Positions 1 through 8,865 of a stretch of 64,000 nucleotides of DNA are shown here, in pieces (the first letter of the stretch is position 1; each line of letters starts with the position of its first letter). Both the position numbers and the translations under genes were made by a program. This DNA is from Paramixta manurensis. GTDB lineage: Bacteria > Pseudomonadota > Gammaproteobacteria > Enterobacterales > Enterobacteriaceae. The stretch spans positions 4,154,001 through 4,218,000 of the forward strand of contig NZ_CP054212.1 in assembly GCF_013285385.1 (NCBI RefSeq). Direction: 5' to 3'. The notes under the pieces were generated by a model that had not been told where the DNA came from, did no database searches, and saw only the letters and a program-made list of their open reading frames with translations.

Positions 1-100
1 GGCGCATACGGCTAAGTTTAGCTACCGTGATTTGCTACACTGAAAATCCAAACGCTTCACTTCACGTAAGATATTTTTAACCAAAAGGCGGAAAAATATC

Positions 101-949
101 ATGTCAGAACAGAATTATCAGCCTCCAAAAGTCTGGACCTGGAATCAACAAGACGGTGGAAATTGGTCCAAAATAAACCGGCCGATTGCCGGCCCAACCC
201 ATGACGTTACCCTCCCGATCGGCAAACATCCTCTTCAGCTTTACTCTCTGGGAACACCAAACGGCCAAAAAGTAACAATTTTGCTGGAGGAGCTGTTGGC
301 GCTGGGCGAAAGTGGCGCGGAATATGACGCGCATTTAATCCGCATCAACGAGGGGGACCAATTCTCCAGCGGGTTCGTTGACGTGAACCCGAACTCGAAA
401 ATCCCCGCGCTGCTGGATCGTTCCGTGACCCCGGCAGTTCGGGTGTTTGAATCCGGCGCAATCTTGCTCTATCTGGCGGATAAGTTCGGTCATTTTCTGC
501 CAAAAGATCTTGCCGCGCGCACGGAAGCCCTAAACTGGTTGTTTTGGCTGCAAGGCTCAGCACCGTATCTTGGGGGCGGTTTCGGTCATTTCTATGCTTA
601 CGCGCCGGTCAAAATTGAATACGCGATTAATCGCTTTGCCATGGAAGCCAAGCGCCAGCTTGACGTACTGGATCGCCAGTTGGCTCAGCACCGCTTTATT
701 GCTGGCGAAGAGTACACCATCGCTGATATTGCTATCTGGCCGTGGTACGGCAACCTGAAAAAAGGCGGCCTGTATGATGCAGCGGAGTTTTTAGATGTTG
801 AGTCGTATAAAAACTTTACGCGCTGGGCGCAAGAAATCAGCGAACGTCCGGCAGTGAAACGTGGACGCATTGTTAATCGTACCTGGGGCGAACCCGGTGA
901 ACAGTTACCGGAACGTCACGACGCTTCAGATTTCGATAAACTTGCATAA
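101..949 (+). CDS. yghU: YghU-type glutathione S-transferase / disulfide-bond oxidoreductase
   Basis: Cytosolic glutathione transferase of the Nu class. E. coli YghU and YfcG of this class act mainly as glutathione-dependent disulfide reductases. The protein has 282 residues. It has the long YghU-type N-terminal extension (about 45 residues), then a thioredoxin-fold domain with the T-P-N-G-Q-K-V-T helix start near residue 52 and the PALLD and ESGAILLYLAD elements of the glutathione site. An all-helical C-terminal domain follows, with YTIADIAIWPW. The ATG is preceded by AAGGCGG. The gene stands alone, closed by a hairpin terminator 20 bp downstream. Identification is firm at family level and good at gene level. 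Confidence 0.9.
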   Translation: MSEQNYQPPKVWTWNQQDGGNWSKINRPIAGPTHDVTLPIGKHPLQLYSLGTPNGQKVTILLEELLALGESGAEYDAHLIRINEGDQFSSGFVDVNPNSKIPALLDRSVTPAVRVFESGAILLYLADKFGHFLPKDLAARTEALNWLFWLQGSAPYLGGGFGHFYAYAPVKIEYAINRFAMEAKRQLDVLDRQLAQHRFIAGEEYTIADIAIWPWYGNLKKGGLYDAAEFLDVESYKNFTRWAQEISERPAVKRGRIVNRTWGEPGEQLPERHDASDFDKLA

Positions 950-969
950 CCCGCCTCCTTTATGAGAAC

Positions 970-997
970 GCCCGACGGTAACCTGTCGGGCTTTTTT
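970..997 (+). terminator. Rho-independent terminator of yghU
   Basis: A perfect 7-bp stem, GCCCGAC / GTCGGGC, with an 8-nt loop, runs directly into six T residues. It lies 20 bp after the yghU stop codon. Confidence 0.9.
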
Positions 998-1213
998 GAT
1001 TTTTACACTGCGCTAACCACGATCGATAAAATTTTCTGCCAGAAAAAATCACAACGTTTCACGATTCTTCATATAAAATTTAACGCAAAAGGAACAGTAG
1101 ACTCAAAGGAAGAGCACTCCCGGGAACACCATACATCATTCGTACTTTATGTCTGACCAATGGCCTATAGGGCTGTTTACCTAGTTTATGGCAACAAAAT
1201 AGAGGACAACATT

Positions 1214-3604
1214 ATGGGGAAAGACTCCTCAGCCTTGCGCGTTATACGGTTTCTAACCGTCTTGTTCGCAGTGTTATGCGGCGCGTATCTTCTGATTGGC
1301 GGTGCCTGGCTCACCGCTGTTGGCGGCAGTTGGTATTATGTAATCAGCGGTATTGTGATGCTGATTACCGCCTTTTTAATTTGGCGGCGCAGTACCGTTG
1401 CGCTGATTATTTATGCGCTGTTACTGCTGGCAACCATGGCATGGGCGGTTTGGGAAGTCGGTTTTGACTTCTGGGCGCTGGCGCCCCGCTCCGACGTGTG
1501 GGTTATTTTTGGCATTTGGCTTCTGCTCCCCTTCGTTTATCGTGGTTTCAACGCGACCAGTAAAGGTGCGGCCTCACTGCTGGGGTTGAGCATCATTATT
1601 AGCGCTGCGGTACTGGCTTATGCCGTGTTTAACGATCCGCAGGAAATTAACGGAACCTTGCCAACGGCACAGCAACCCGCGCCAGCCGGTGCTTCCGCCA
1701 TTCCTGACGCCGATTGGCCAGCCTATGGTCGCGATCAGGCCGGAACACGTTATTCTCCGCTGAAGCAAATCACCGATCAGAACGTGAAAAACCTTCAGGT
1801 CGCGTGGAGTTTCCAAACCGGTGACCTGAAAACCGCTAACGATCCGGGCGAAATTACCAATGAAGTGACGCCGATTAAAGTTCGCGACACGCTGTATCTC
1901 TGTACACCGCACCAAATCCTGTTCGCGCTGGATGCCGTCACCGGTAAACAGAAATGGAAGTTCGATCCGGGTCTAAAACCGAACCCGACTTTCCAGCATG
2001 TGACCTGTCGCGGTGTCTCTTATCATGAAGACCCGGCGGCGGTAAGCGCGGCTCAAGGTAACGCATCACCGGCCTTGTGCGCACGCCGCATTCTTCTGCC
2101 GGTAAACGATGGCCGTCTGTTCGCGCTGGATGCTGACAGTGGTAAGCGTTGCCCGGATTTCGCCAATAACGGTGAGCTGGATCTTCAGCATAAGCAACCG
2201 GTTACCACGCCGGGCGCCTACGAACCAACTTCTCCGCCCATCGTGACCAATAATGTGATCGTGATTGCCGGGGCGGTTACCGATAACTACTCAACCCGTG
2301 AGCCTTCTGGCGTGATCCGCGGATTTGACGTCAACAGCGGCAAACTGCTGTGGGCCTTCGATCCGGGCGCTAAAGATCCGAATGCGATTCCGGAAGATGA
2401 ACATCACTACACGCTGAACTCGCCAAACTCTTGGGCGCCGGCGGCGTATGATGCGAAGCTGGATTTGGTTTACCTCCCAATGGGCGTTACCACGCCGGAT
2501 ATTTGGGGCGGCCACCGCACGCCGGAACAAGAGCGTTATGCTAGCGGCTTGCTGGCGCTGAATGCCTCAACCGGTAAACTGGCTTGGTTCTATCAGACTG
2601 TGCATCACGATCTGTGGGATATGGACCTACCGGCACAGCCGACGCTAGCGGATATTACCGATAAAGACGGTAACACCGTTCCGGTCGTGTACGCGCCGGC
2701 GAAAACCGGTAACATTTTCGTGCTGGATCGTCGTACCGGTAAAACGGTAGTGCCTGCGCCGGAAACGCCGGTTCCGCAAGGCCCGGCGAAAGGTGACCGC
2801 CTGTCGCCCACCCAGCCCTATTCCGAGCTGACGTTCCGTCCGAAGAATAACCTGAGCGGTAAAGATATGTGGGGCGCCACCATGTTTGACCAACTGGTGT
2901 GTCGCGTCATTTTCCACAAACTGCGCTACGAAGGGCCCTTCACCCCGCCATCTGAGCAGGGGACGCTGGTGTTCCCTGGCAACCTCGGTATGTTCGAATG
3001 GGGCGGTATTGCGGTGGATACCCATCGTCAGATCGCCATCGCCAACCCAATGGCGCTGCCGTTTGTCTCTAAACTGATCCCACGCGGTCCGGGCAACCCG
3101 ATCGAGCCACCGGCAGACGGTTCAGGCGGTTCTGGTACCGAATCTGGCATTCAGCCGCAGTATGGCGTGCCGTATGGCGTTGAACTGAACCCGTTCCTGT
3201 CGCCGTTTGGTCTGCCGTGTAAACAGCCGGCCTGGGGTTATGTCTCGGCGGTCGATCTGAAAACCAATCAGATCGTCTGGAAAAAACGCATTGGTACGGT
3301 TCGCGATAGCTCGCCAATCCCGTTACCGTTCAAAATGGGTATGCCGATGTTGGGCGGCCCGGTAACTACCGCGGGTAACGTGTTCTTTATTGGCGCAACC
3401 GCCGATAACTACCTGCGTGCCTTCAGCACCAATACCGGTGAGAAGCTGTGGGAAGCGCGTCTGCCAGCGGGTGGTCAGGCAACGCCAATGACCTATGAGG
3501 TCAATGGTAAACAGTACGTGGTTATCGCCGCAGGCGGCCATGGTTCGTTCGGTACTAAGCTTGGTGATTACATCATTGCTTACGCACTGCCGGACCAGAA
3601 GTAA
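1214..3604 (+). CDS. gcd: Membrane-bound PQQ-dependent glucose dehydrogenase
   Basis: Oxidises glucose to gluconolactone in the periplasm with PQQ and passes electrons to ubiquinone. From the ATG at 1214 the protein is 796 residues, the length of E. coli Gcd. An upstream in-frame ATG at 1160 would add 18 residues, but AGAGGA at 1201-1206 fits the 1214 start. The first 150 residues hold about five hydrophobic segments. The rest is an eight-bladed PQQ propeller with repeated W-motifs (DWPAYGRDQAGTRYSPL, VKNLQVAWSFQTG, TGKLAWFYQTVHHDLWDMD). The PQQ cofactor would have to be made elsewhere or taken up; no pqq genes are in the window. Its product feeds the gluconate dehydrogenase encoded at 13-17 kb. 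Confidence 0.97.
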   Translation: MGKDSSALRVIRFLTVLFAVLCGAYLLIGGAWLTAVGGSWYYVISGIVMLITAFLIWRRSTVALIIYALLLLATMAWAVWEVGFDFWALAPRSDVWVIFGIWLLLPFVYRGFNATSKGAASLLGLSIIISAAVLAYAVFNDPQEINGTLPTAQQPAPAGASAIPDADWPAYGRDQAGTRYSPLKQITDQNVKNLQVAWSFQTGDLKTANDPGEITNEVTPIKVRDTLYLCTPHQILFALDAVTGKQKWKFDPGLKPNPTFQHVTCRGVSYHEDPAAVSAAQGNASPALCARRILLPVNDGRLFALDADSGKRCPDFANNGELDLQHKQPVTTPGAYEPTSPPIVTNNVIVIAGAVTDNYSTREPSGVIRGFDVNSGKLLWAFDPGAKDPNAIPEDEHHYTLNSPNSWAPAAYDAKLDLVYLPMGVTTPDIWGGHRTPEQERYASGLLALNASTGKLAWFYQTVHHDLWDMDLPAQPTLADITDKDGNTVPVVYAPAKTGNIFVLDRRTGKTVVPAPETPVPQGPAKGDRLSPTQPYSELTFRPKNNLSGKDMWGATMFDQLVCRVIFHKLRYEGPFTPPSEQGTLVFPGNLGMFEWGGIAVDTHRQIAIANPMALPFVSKLIPRGPGNPIEPPADGSGGSGTESGIQPQYGVPYGVELNPFLSPFGLPCKQPAWGYVSAVDLKTNQIVWKKRIGTVRDSSPIPLPFKMGMPMLGGPVTTAGNVFFIGATADNYLRAFSTNTGEKLWEARLPAGGQATPMTYEVNGKQYVVIAAGGHGSFGTKLGDYIIAYALPDQK

Positions 3605-3641
3605 CCGTTAATTAACCGGGGTGTCGCCTCGGTCAATGATC

Positions 3642-3675
3642 CCCCTTCGGTGCTACTGCACGGAGGGGTTCTTTT
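3642..3675 (+). terminator. Terminator of gcd
   Basis: A 12-bp stem with one bulge (CCCCTTCGGTGC against GCACGGAGGGG, loop TACT) is followed by TTCTTTTATT. It sits between the converging gcd and LysR genes and may serve both. Confidence 0.75.
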
Positions 3676-3690
3676 ATTGCCCTCGCGCGG

Positions 3691-4581
3691 CTATTGCGCC
3701 AACGCCTGCAACCAAGCCAACATTTCACGACCGGCCGGCTTGTTCAGCGTTCGCTTAGGCCAAACAACAAAATAGGGCTTGCTCAGCGGCAAGACCTGCT
3801 CATCGATCGCCACTAACCTGCCTTCCGCCAGTTCACGCTGAATTAACCTCCGCTGCCCCAGCAGCATGCCGCATCCCTGTAGCGCAGCATCAATCGCTAG
3901 CGAAGTGAGATTGAATGTCAAACCCTTCAATGCCAGCGGTGCCGTTTCCCCTTTCATTTGAAACCACTCCTGCCAGCCAGGTAGAAAACGCCCGTCATTT
4001 CCCCAATCAAGATGAATCAGCGGATAATCCGCCGGGTCGGTTGACTCGCCCAAAAGAGACGGGCTACAAACCGCCAGGACTTCATCATGAAATAGCGGCA
4101 TTCTCTCAAGCTGCGGGTAGTGATGGTCGCCAAAACACAACGCAAAATCAGCGGGCGTTGAAGAAAAATCCACCCGCGCATGGGTCGCGTGCAGGGTAAG
4201 GTCACAATCGGGATGCTGCCGCTGCCACGCGCCGATGGCGGGCGTAAGCCATTTGGTCGCCAGCGCTGGTAACGAATACAGCGTGAGTTGGGGCCGGGTC
4301 GACTGAGGCTGTAAATTTTGTTGCGCGCGTTGTAACAAGCCAAATGCCTCTCGCACATACCGCAGATAAGCTTTCCCTTCCTCGGTAAGCCGGACGCCGG
4401 TTTGCGTACGCAGGAACAGCACCGTTCCCAGTTGCTCCTCAAGCTGGCGGATCTGCTGGCTGACCGCCGCAGGCGTCAAGGCAAGCTGCGTCGCCGCCTT
4501 TGCCAGGCTCCCGGCTTCCGCAGCAATACTGAATGCCGCAATGGCATTTAAGCGGGGTAATTTCGTCTGCCTGAGCGACAT
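3691..4581 (-). CDS. LysR-family transcriptional regulator (GcvA-like)
   Basis: A 296-residue LysR-type regulator. The N-terminal winged helix-turn-helix is at about residues 8-67 (LNAIAAFSIAAEAGSLAKAATQLALTPAAVSQQIRQLEEQLG), followed by a linker helix and a type 2 periplasmic-binding-like effector domain. The helix-turn-helix resembles the GcvA/AmpR branch. It is divergent from the oxygenase at 4678 with a 96-bp gap, the usual geometry for a LysR regulator and its target. It is therefore more likely to control that gene than the convergent gcd. The effector is unknown. Confidence 0.9.
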   Translation of the reverse strand: MSLRQTKLPRLNAIAAFSIAAEAGSLAKAATQLALTPAAVSQQIRQLEEQLGTVLFLRTQTGVRLTEEGKAYLRYVREAFGLLQRAQQNLQPQSTRPQLTLYSLPALATKWLTPAIGAWQRQHPDCDLTLHATHARVDFSSTPADFALCFGDHHYPQLERMPLFHDEVLAVCSPSLLGESTDPADYPLIHLDWGNDGRFLPGWQEWFQMKGETAPLALKGLTFNLTSLAIDAALQGCGMLLGQRRLIQRELAEGRLVAIDEQVLPLSKPYFVVWPKRTLNKPAGREMLAWLQALAQ

Positions 4582-4677
4582 TAACGCCTCCTGTCGACCG
4601 CATTAAATTTTTATTGCTACAGCCTGCCCTCATCGCGCCTGTACAGTAAAGCCATCTTCCTGTTACGCGAGAACATC

Positions 4678-5457
4678 ATGGACACGCTAAGCCCGATTAT
4701 TCAGCTTGCCCTACACCGTTTAGACGATGCCGACTACCTTGCCGATTGCAAACGGCAGCTTGATGCGCATGGCGCGTTGGTGCTACGCAACTTTCTTACG
4801 CCCGCGGCGCTACAATGTATTAAGCACGAGGGAGAAGCAAACCGCCATCGTGCCTTTTACGCCGCCAGCCGCCATAACGTGTATTTGCAACCGCCGGATG
4901 AGACCTTGCCGCCCCTACATGCGCGTAACCGTCAGGTGCTCTCTTCGAAGGGCTGTATTACCGACGAGGAGGTACCGTCGGATTCGCCATTACGTCAGCT
5001 TTATAACGCTCCTCTGTTCACGCGTTTTCTCTGCACGGTACTGGACGAACAGCATCTCTACCCCTACGCCGATACACTGTCATCGATCAACCTCCATTAC
5101 GCGCACACCGGTCAAGAGCTTGGCTGGCACTTTGACAACTCCTCTTTCGCCATTACGCTGCTGGTGCAAAAACCGCAGGCAGGCGGCGTATTTGAGTATG
5201 TGAGTAACCTACGCGATGCCGACGCGGGCGAAATGAATTTTGATGGCGTACGGGCGGTGTTGGATGGCGAGCGCGCGGTGGAAAAACTGGCGATCGAAGC
5301 GGGCGATCTGGTGTTATTTCGCGGGCGCAATGCGCTCCATCGCGTGACACCCACCGAAGGCGAGACGACGCGAATGCTGGTGGTGCTGGCGTATAATGCG
5401 CAGCCGAACATCGCCCTGTCGGAAACCGCACGCATGACCTTTTACGGGCGCCTATAG
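4678..5457 (+). CDS. Fe(II)/2-oxoglutarate-dependent oxygenase, ArpA/BesD-like
   Basis: A 259-residue cupin-fold oxygenase. Visible iron ligands are His151, Asp153 (GWHFDNSSFAITLLVQ) and His221 (FRGRNALHRVTP). Arg232 is the likely 2-oxoglutarate anchor. The sequence recalls the ArpA / HalD-BesD group, which contains amino-acid hydroxylases and radical halogenases. Halogenases of that group replace the aspartate by glycine; here the aspartate is present, so hydroxylation is expected. The substrate is unknown; a free amino acid is a guess from the family and from the amino-acid binding protein nearby. The gene is divergent from a LysR regulator and its last 6 bp overlap the convergent peptidase gene. 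Confidence 0.8.
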   Translation: MDTLSPIIQLALHRLDDADYLADCKRQLDAHGALVLRNFLTPAALQCIKHEGEANRHRAFYAASRHNVYLQPPDETLPPLHARNRQVLSSKGCITDEEVPSDSPLRQLYNAPLFTRFLCTVLDEQHLYPYADTLSSINLHYAHTGQELGWHFDNSSFAITLLVQKPQAGGVFEYVSNLRDADAGEMNFDGVRAVLDGERAVEKLAIEAGDLVLFRGRNALHRVTPTEGETTRMLVVLAYNAQPNIALSETARMTFYGRL

Positions 5458-6549
5458 CGCCCTCTGACATAACGCCTGCAATGCGCGAGTAAAAATCTGC
5501 CCGGTACGTAAGGCCACCAGCGCCCGCCAGTCAGGATCGGCCGGATAAAAGCTTTCATACAACGCCTGTTTGATCCGTTGCCCTTGTGGTGAATCCGGCT
5601 GACCGTACAAATGTAGCCAGTGATCATCACGCACCCGTTGGTGCACGATTTCGCCCGCGTACGTCCCGCACTCAATCACCAGCTGCAGCAGCCGGGCACC
5701 AGGTAAATTATCCAACATAAACTGCGATAAGTAGCCGGTCGCCGTAGCGGTAACGCCCGTTTCGCTGTCGCGGTTCGCCCCGGTAATCAACACCGTCAGC
5801 CACGCGCCGAATAACGCCTGCGCATCCTCCAGCGCCGGATACGCCCGCTCGGCAATCGCCATCAGCATCGGGTGGCCATAGGCACCCGCTCCGGTATGCA
5901 AATCAAACGCAATGATATTGCTGGCGTGGCATAAATGGCGTTGCACAATTTGTTGTAAGGTCTGGTGCGACCAACTGGCCTTCTGCCCGCCATAAAAAAT
6001 ACCGTCAGCAAATTGATACTGCCCAGCCTCAACCACGCGCTTTACCGCAACCCATCCCTGTTCTGCACAGTGTTGGCGGAGCAGAGCATCGGCACGCTGG
6101 CGTTGCGGCCCATCGATATCGCGGCAGGTGTAGATTTCATGCAAAGCCGGATAGGCGAGATTAACCGGCGGCGACCGGCTGAAATCAATAAAGTTACGGT
6201 TAAGGTCGGCATTATCCTCATTCACCCGCCGCACGTGCGCAGCCCCCCACGGATTGATTAAATGGATTAACACCACGGCACAATGCGCCGGCAAACTCCC
6301 TGCCGGGTACGCTTCCAGCCACGCGATTTGGCTATCGGAACCATAATAGCCTTCAACGCCATGCGTGCCGGATATCACCACCATCAGGTTTGCCGCCGAC
6401 GGGTTCCCGATAACCGCCACATCCGTTGCCAGCGCCTCGCCTTTTGGCCCGCAGAGCGGGTGCGGCCATGAGGTCAGTTGACCGCCCGCGCGTTCTACCG
6501 CCGTAATAAACCGCGCGCGCTGCGTGGCATAATCAGGCAACGCCATCAT
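5452..6549 (-). CDS. DUF2817 family M14-like zinc carboxypeptidase
   Basis: A 365-residue protein of the DUF2817 family, related to M14 metallocarboxypeptidases and aspartoacylases. Likely zinc ligands are His63 and Glu66 (GTHGVEG) and His218 (DLHTGAG). A substrate-binding stretch NPWGAAHVRRVNEDNADLNR at residues 99-118 matches the M14 R/N pattern, and Glu293 (IECGTY) is a candidate catalytic base. There is no signal peptide, so it is probably cytoplasmic. The start codon overlaps the stop of the binding-protein gene (ATGA), so the two are translated together. A role in trimming an imported peptide or acyl amino acid is inferred. Confidence 0.8.
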   Translation of the reverse strand: MMALPDYATQRARFITAVERAGGQLTSWPHPLCGPKGEALATDVAVIGNPSAANLMVVISGTHGVEGYYGSDSQIAWLEAYPAGSLPAHCAVVLIHLINPWGAAHVRRVNEDNADLNRNFIDFSRSPPVNLAYPALHEIYTCRDIDGPQRQRADALLRQHCAEQGWVAVKRVVEAGQYQFADGIFYGGQKASWSHQTLQQIVQRHLCHASNIIAFDLHTGAGAYGHPMLMAIAERAYPALEDAQALFGAWLTVLITGANRDSETGVTATATGYLSQFMLDNLPGARLLQLVIECGTYAGEIVHQRVRDDHWLHLYGQPDSPQGQRIKQALYESFYPADPDWRALVALRTGQIFTRALQALCQRAL

Positions 6550-7331
6550 TGCTGTCCCGTCTGTTGGTAAATGCTGAAACTAAAGTAGTTTTTCGCCAGA
6601 CGATCAAAAGTACCGTTCTGATGTAGCTCCGCCAGCGCCTGATTAATCCGCTTCAGATTGGTGGTGTCATCTTTACGCAGGCCAATCCCAACGCCTTCGC
6701 CAAAGTATTGCTGATCAAATAAGGTCTTGCCGTTGATGGCATATTCCTGCCCCTGCGGTGACTTAAGAAAACCAGTAGCCGCAGATGCCGCACTGGTCAG
6801 CGTCGCATCAATCCGCCCCGAAACCAGATCGGGGTAGATCTCATCCTGATTCGGGTAGGAGATGACCTGGACGCCCTGTTTTTCCCACAACGCTTTCGCA
6901 TAGGTTTCCTGCGTGGTGCCCTGCGCTACGCCAACGGTTTTACCTTTTAGTGAGTTCAGTTCGGGTTTCAGCCCGCTATTTTTCCGCGCCACTAACGCGC
7001 TCGGCGTGTTGTACAGCATGTTAGTAAAAGCGACCTGCTGACGCCGCTTGGGCGTCATCGCCATGGCCGACAAAATCGCATCAAACTTACGTGCATGTAG
7101 CGCCGGGATAGCCGCGTCAAAACCGATTTGCACCCATTCACATTTCACTTTTGCCTGCTGACAAATCGCATTGCCGATATCAATATCAAAACCCTGTAAA
7201 GTGCCATCCGTCGCTTTCGACTCAAACGGCGGAAAAGTGGGGTCAACGCCAAAACGCAACACCTCTTCCGCCAGCGCGGAAACGCTAAAACCGCACAACA
7301 ATACACTGATGGATAAGACAAACTTTTTCAT
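6546..7331 (-). CDS. Periplasmic amino-acid ABC transporter binding protein (ArgT/HisJ-like)
   Basis: A 261-residue solute-binding protein of family 3 (polar amino acids). A signal peptide occupies about residues 1-21 (MKKFVLSISVLLCGFSVSALA). Then comes the typical RFGVDPTFPPFESK opening, FDIDIGNAICQQ, and the DAIL-AMAMTPKRRQQVAFT hinge motif of Lys/Arg/Orn-binding proteins. An in-frame ATG at 7379 would put 16 residues before the signal peptide. AGGGAGA before the ATG at 7331 fixes the later start. No permease or ATPase gene is adjacent, so it must share a transporter encoded elsewhere. It overlaps the downstream peptidase gene by 4 bp. Confidence 0.9.
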   Translation of the reverse strand: MKKFVLSISVLLCGFSVSALAEEVLRFGVDPTFPPFESKATDGTLQGFDIDIGNAICQQAKVKCEWVQIGFDAAIPALHARKFDAILSAMAMTPKRRQQVAFTNMLYNTPSALVARKNSGLKPELNSLKGKTVGVAQGTTQETYAKALWEKQGVQVISYPNQDEIYPDLVSGRIDATLTSAASAATGFLKSPQGQEYAINGKTLFDQQYFGEGVGIGLRKDDTTNLKRINQALAELHQNGTFDRLAKNYFSFSIYQQTGQQ

Positions 7332-7461
7332 CGCGGATTCTCCCTGGAAAGGCTTCCAACCATAATGTGAAACAAACAATTTGGATAACAGGATTTATCT
7401 ATGATGAGAGCCCGCTAGCGTTTTGCCGCCGCGCTTTCATCGCTTACCTCAATAATGTGAC

Positions 7462-7477
7462 ACGTAACCGTTTGCGT
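7462..7477 (-). promoter_or_regulatory. PurR operator upstream of tsx
   Basis: Read on the minus strand the site is ACGCAAACGGTTACGT, which fits every fixed position of the PurR consensus ANGCAANCGNTTNCNT. From memory, tsx is a PurR target in E. coli, which agrees with this placement. Confidence 0.75.
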
Positions 7478-7538
7478 GCACAATTGGCCGCTCTTTTTCC
7501 CTGTACTTAGCTTTTCCTGCCTTTATTGGCGGATAAAT

Positions 7539-7554
7539 TGTGATAAGAATCACA
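7539..7554 (+). promoter_or_regulatory. CRP site upstream of tsx
   Basis: TGTGATAAGAATCACA matches the TGTGA-N6-TCACA consensus exactly. A half-site TGTGAGCAATATC starts 52 bp further at 7591. E. coli tsx also uses two CRP sites with CytR between them. A GTTGAATC CytR-like octamer lies between the two here. Confidence 0.8.
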
Positions 7555-7766
7555 AAACAGTTGAATCAAAATGAAACAAACTTTGACAAATGTGAGCAAT
7601 ATCTATTTTCTATCGGCTGGATAAAGGCACCCTACGCGGGCACTTGAATAGGGGCAGTTCGCTTTTCGGATCGGCAAAAAAATTTACCTTCCCGTTCCGC
7701 CGGGAAGAGCTCATTAAAAGACCATCGTCCACAGGATAAAATGGTCATCTGGCATGTGGTTATAAA

Positions 7767-8633
7767 ATGAAAACTAAAGTGTTGATGGCTGGCGCACTGC
7801 TGGCAGCGTCATACAGCGTCTCTTCGTTCGCAGAGTCGAACAACTCACAATATCTTTCTGACTGGTGGCATCAGAGCGTGAACGTGGTAGGCAGCTATCA
7901 CACCCGTTTCGGACCACAGTTGAACAATGACCTTTACCTGGAATATGAGGCGTTTGCCCATAAAGACTGGTTTGATTTCTATGGTTATGTCGATGTACCG
8001 AAGTTCTTCGGCACCGGTAACCACAATGATAAAGGCATCTGGGACGACGGCTCCCCGTTGTTTATGGAAATCGAACCGCGTTTCTCAATTGATAAATTAA
8101 CCGGTACCGACCTGAGCTTCGGTCCGTTTAAAGAGTGGTATTTCGCCAACAACTATATCTACGATATGGGTGATAATGCCGCCGGTCGCCAGAACACCTG
8201 GTACATGGGTCTCGGTACCGACATTGATACGCATACCAAAATGGCGCTGTCGCTGAACGTATATGCCAAGTATCAATGGGAAAACTACGGCGCGCCGAAC
8301 GAAAACAGTTGGGATGGCTATCGCTTCAAGGTGAAGTACTTCCTGCCGTTAACCCAACTGTGGGGCGGTAACCTAAGCTACGTTGGCTTTACCAACTTTG
8401 ACTGGGGTTCCGACCTGAATGATAAGGCTGGGCCGTCTCGTAGCAGCAACTCTATCGCTTCCAGCCATATTCTCTCGCTGGGCTACGATCACTGGCACTA
8501 CTCGCTGGTAGCGCGTTATTTCCATAACGGTGGTCAGTGGACCGACGGTACCGAGCTGAATTTCGGCAACGGTCCGTTTGAAGTGAAATCGACCGGCTGG
8601 GGCTACTACCTGGTGGTGGGTTACAGCTTCTAA
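7767..8633 (+). CDS. tsx: Nucleoside-specific outer-membrane channel Tsx
   Basis: A 288-residue outer-membrane beta-barrel that lets nucleosides and deoxynucleosides cross the outer membrane. It has a signal peptide (about residues 1-22, cleaved after SFA). The mature part is closely like E. coli Tsx: YLSDWWHQSVNVVGSYHTRFGP near the start, then SPLFMEIEPRFSIDKLT and FGPFKEWYFANNYIYDMG. It ends in aromatic Phe (VVGYSF), the usual barrel-assembly signal. The ribosome site is weak. PurR and CRP sites lie upstream and a good terminator follows, so it is a single-gene unit. Confidence 0.96.
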   Translation: MKTKVLMAGALLAASYSVSSFAESNNSQYLSDWWHQSVNVVGSYHTRFGPQLNNDLYLEYEAFAHKDWFDFYGYVDVPKFFGTGNHNDKGIWDDGSPLFMEIEPRFSIDKLTGTDLSFGPFKEWYFANNYIYDMGDNAAGRQNTWYMGLGTDIDTHTKMALSLNVYAKYQWENYGAPNENSWDGYRFKVKYFLPLTQLWGGNLSYVGFTNFDWGSDLNDKAGPSRSSNSIASSHILSLGYDHWHYSLVARYFHNGGQWTDGTELNFGNGPFEVKSTGWGYYLVVGYSF

Positions 8634-8658
8634 GTCGCTACTGCCCGGTTTACATCGC

Positions 8659-8687
8659 AAGGCCGCCTCATCGCGGCCTTCTTTTTA
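8659..8687 (+). terminator. Terminator of tsx
   Basis: An 8-bp perfect stem, AAGGCCGC / GCGGCCTT, with a 6-nt loop is followed by CTTTTTAT, 26 bp after the stop codon. Confidence 0.9.
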
Positions 8688-8835
8688 TCCGTTGTAATTA
8701 AAATAAAAACCACGCGCTCAGTAACAGCATTTTTCCCTCTGATTCTTATTTTCCCGGAGCTTTATGCTTAATTTTCTTTAGCGGTTAATAATTTAAAAAT
8801 TTAACTCCGCTCATCAAACATTAGCATGGAAAGGT

Positions 8836-8848
8836 TAACATGATGTTA
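8836..8848. promoter_or_regulatory. Palindrome upstream of the MFS gene
   Basis: TAACATGATGTTA is a perfect 13-bp palindrome with a central G. It ends 17 bp before the MFS start codon, so it could be a repressor site in the leader. No known operator is recognised. Confidence 0.35.
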
Positions 8849-8865
8849 CTGAGGAAAATAATAAA

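Larger units (their letters stand above)
7332..7766. promoter_or_regulatory. Regulatory region between the binding-protein gene and tsx
   Basis: This 435-bp gap has no gene. It carries a PurR box (7462-7477), a perfect CRP site (7539-7554) and a second CRP half-site (7591-7595). All are upstream of tsx, and the spacing suggests a nucleoside-style promoter. Confidence 0.7.

Noticed and set aside
1160..1213. Upstream ATG of gcd adding 18 residues
   Set aside because: AGAGGA is placed for the ATG at 1214, and that start gives the 796-residue length of E. coli Gcd.
2645..3025. A 126-codon minus-strand frame inside gcd
   Set aside because: It is antisense to strongly conserved gcd codons and has no start signal.
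4678..5457. Calling the oxygenase a radical halogenase
   Set aside because: Halogenases of this group lack the metal-binding aspartate; here Asp153 is present in HFD.
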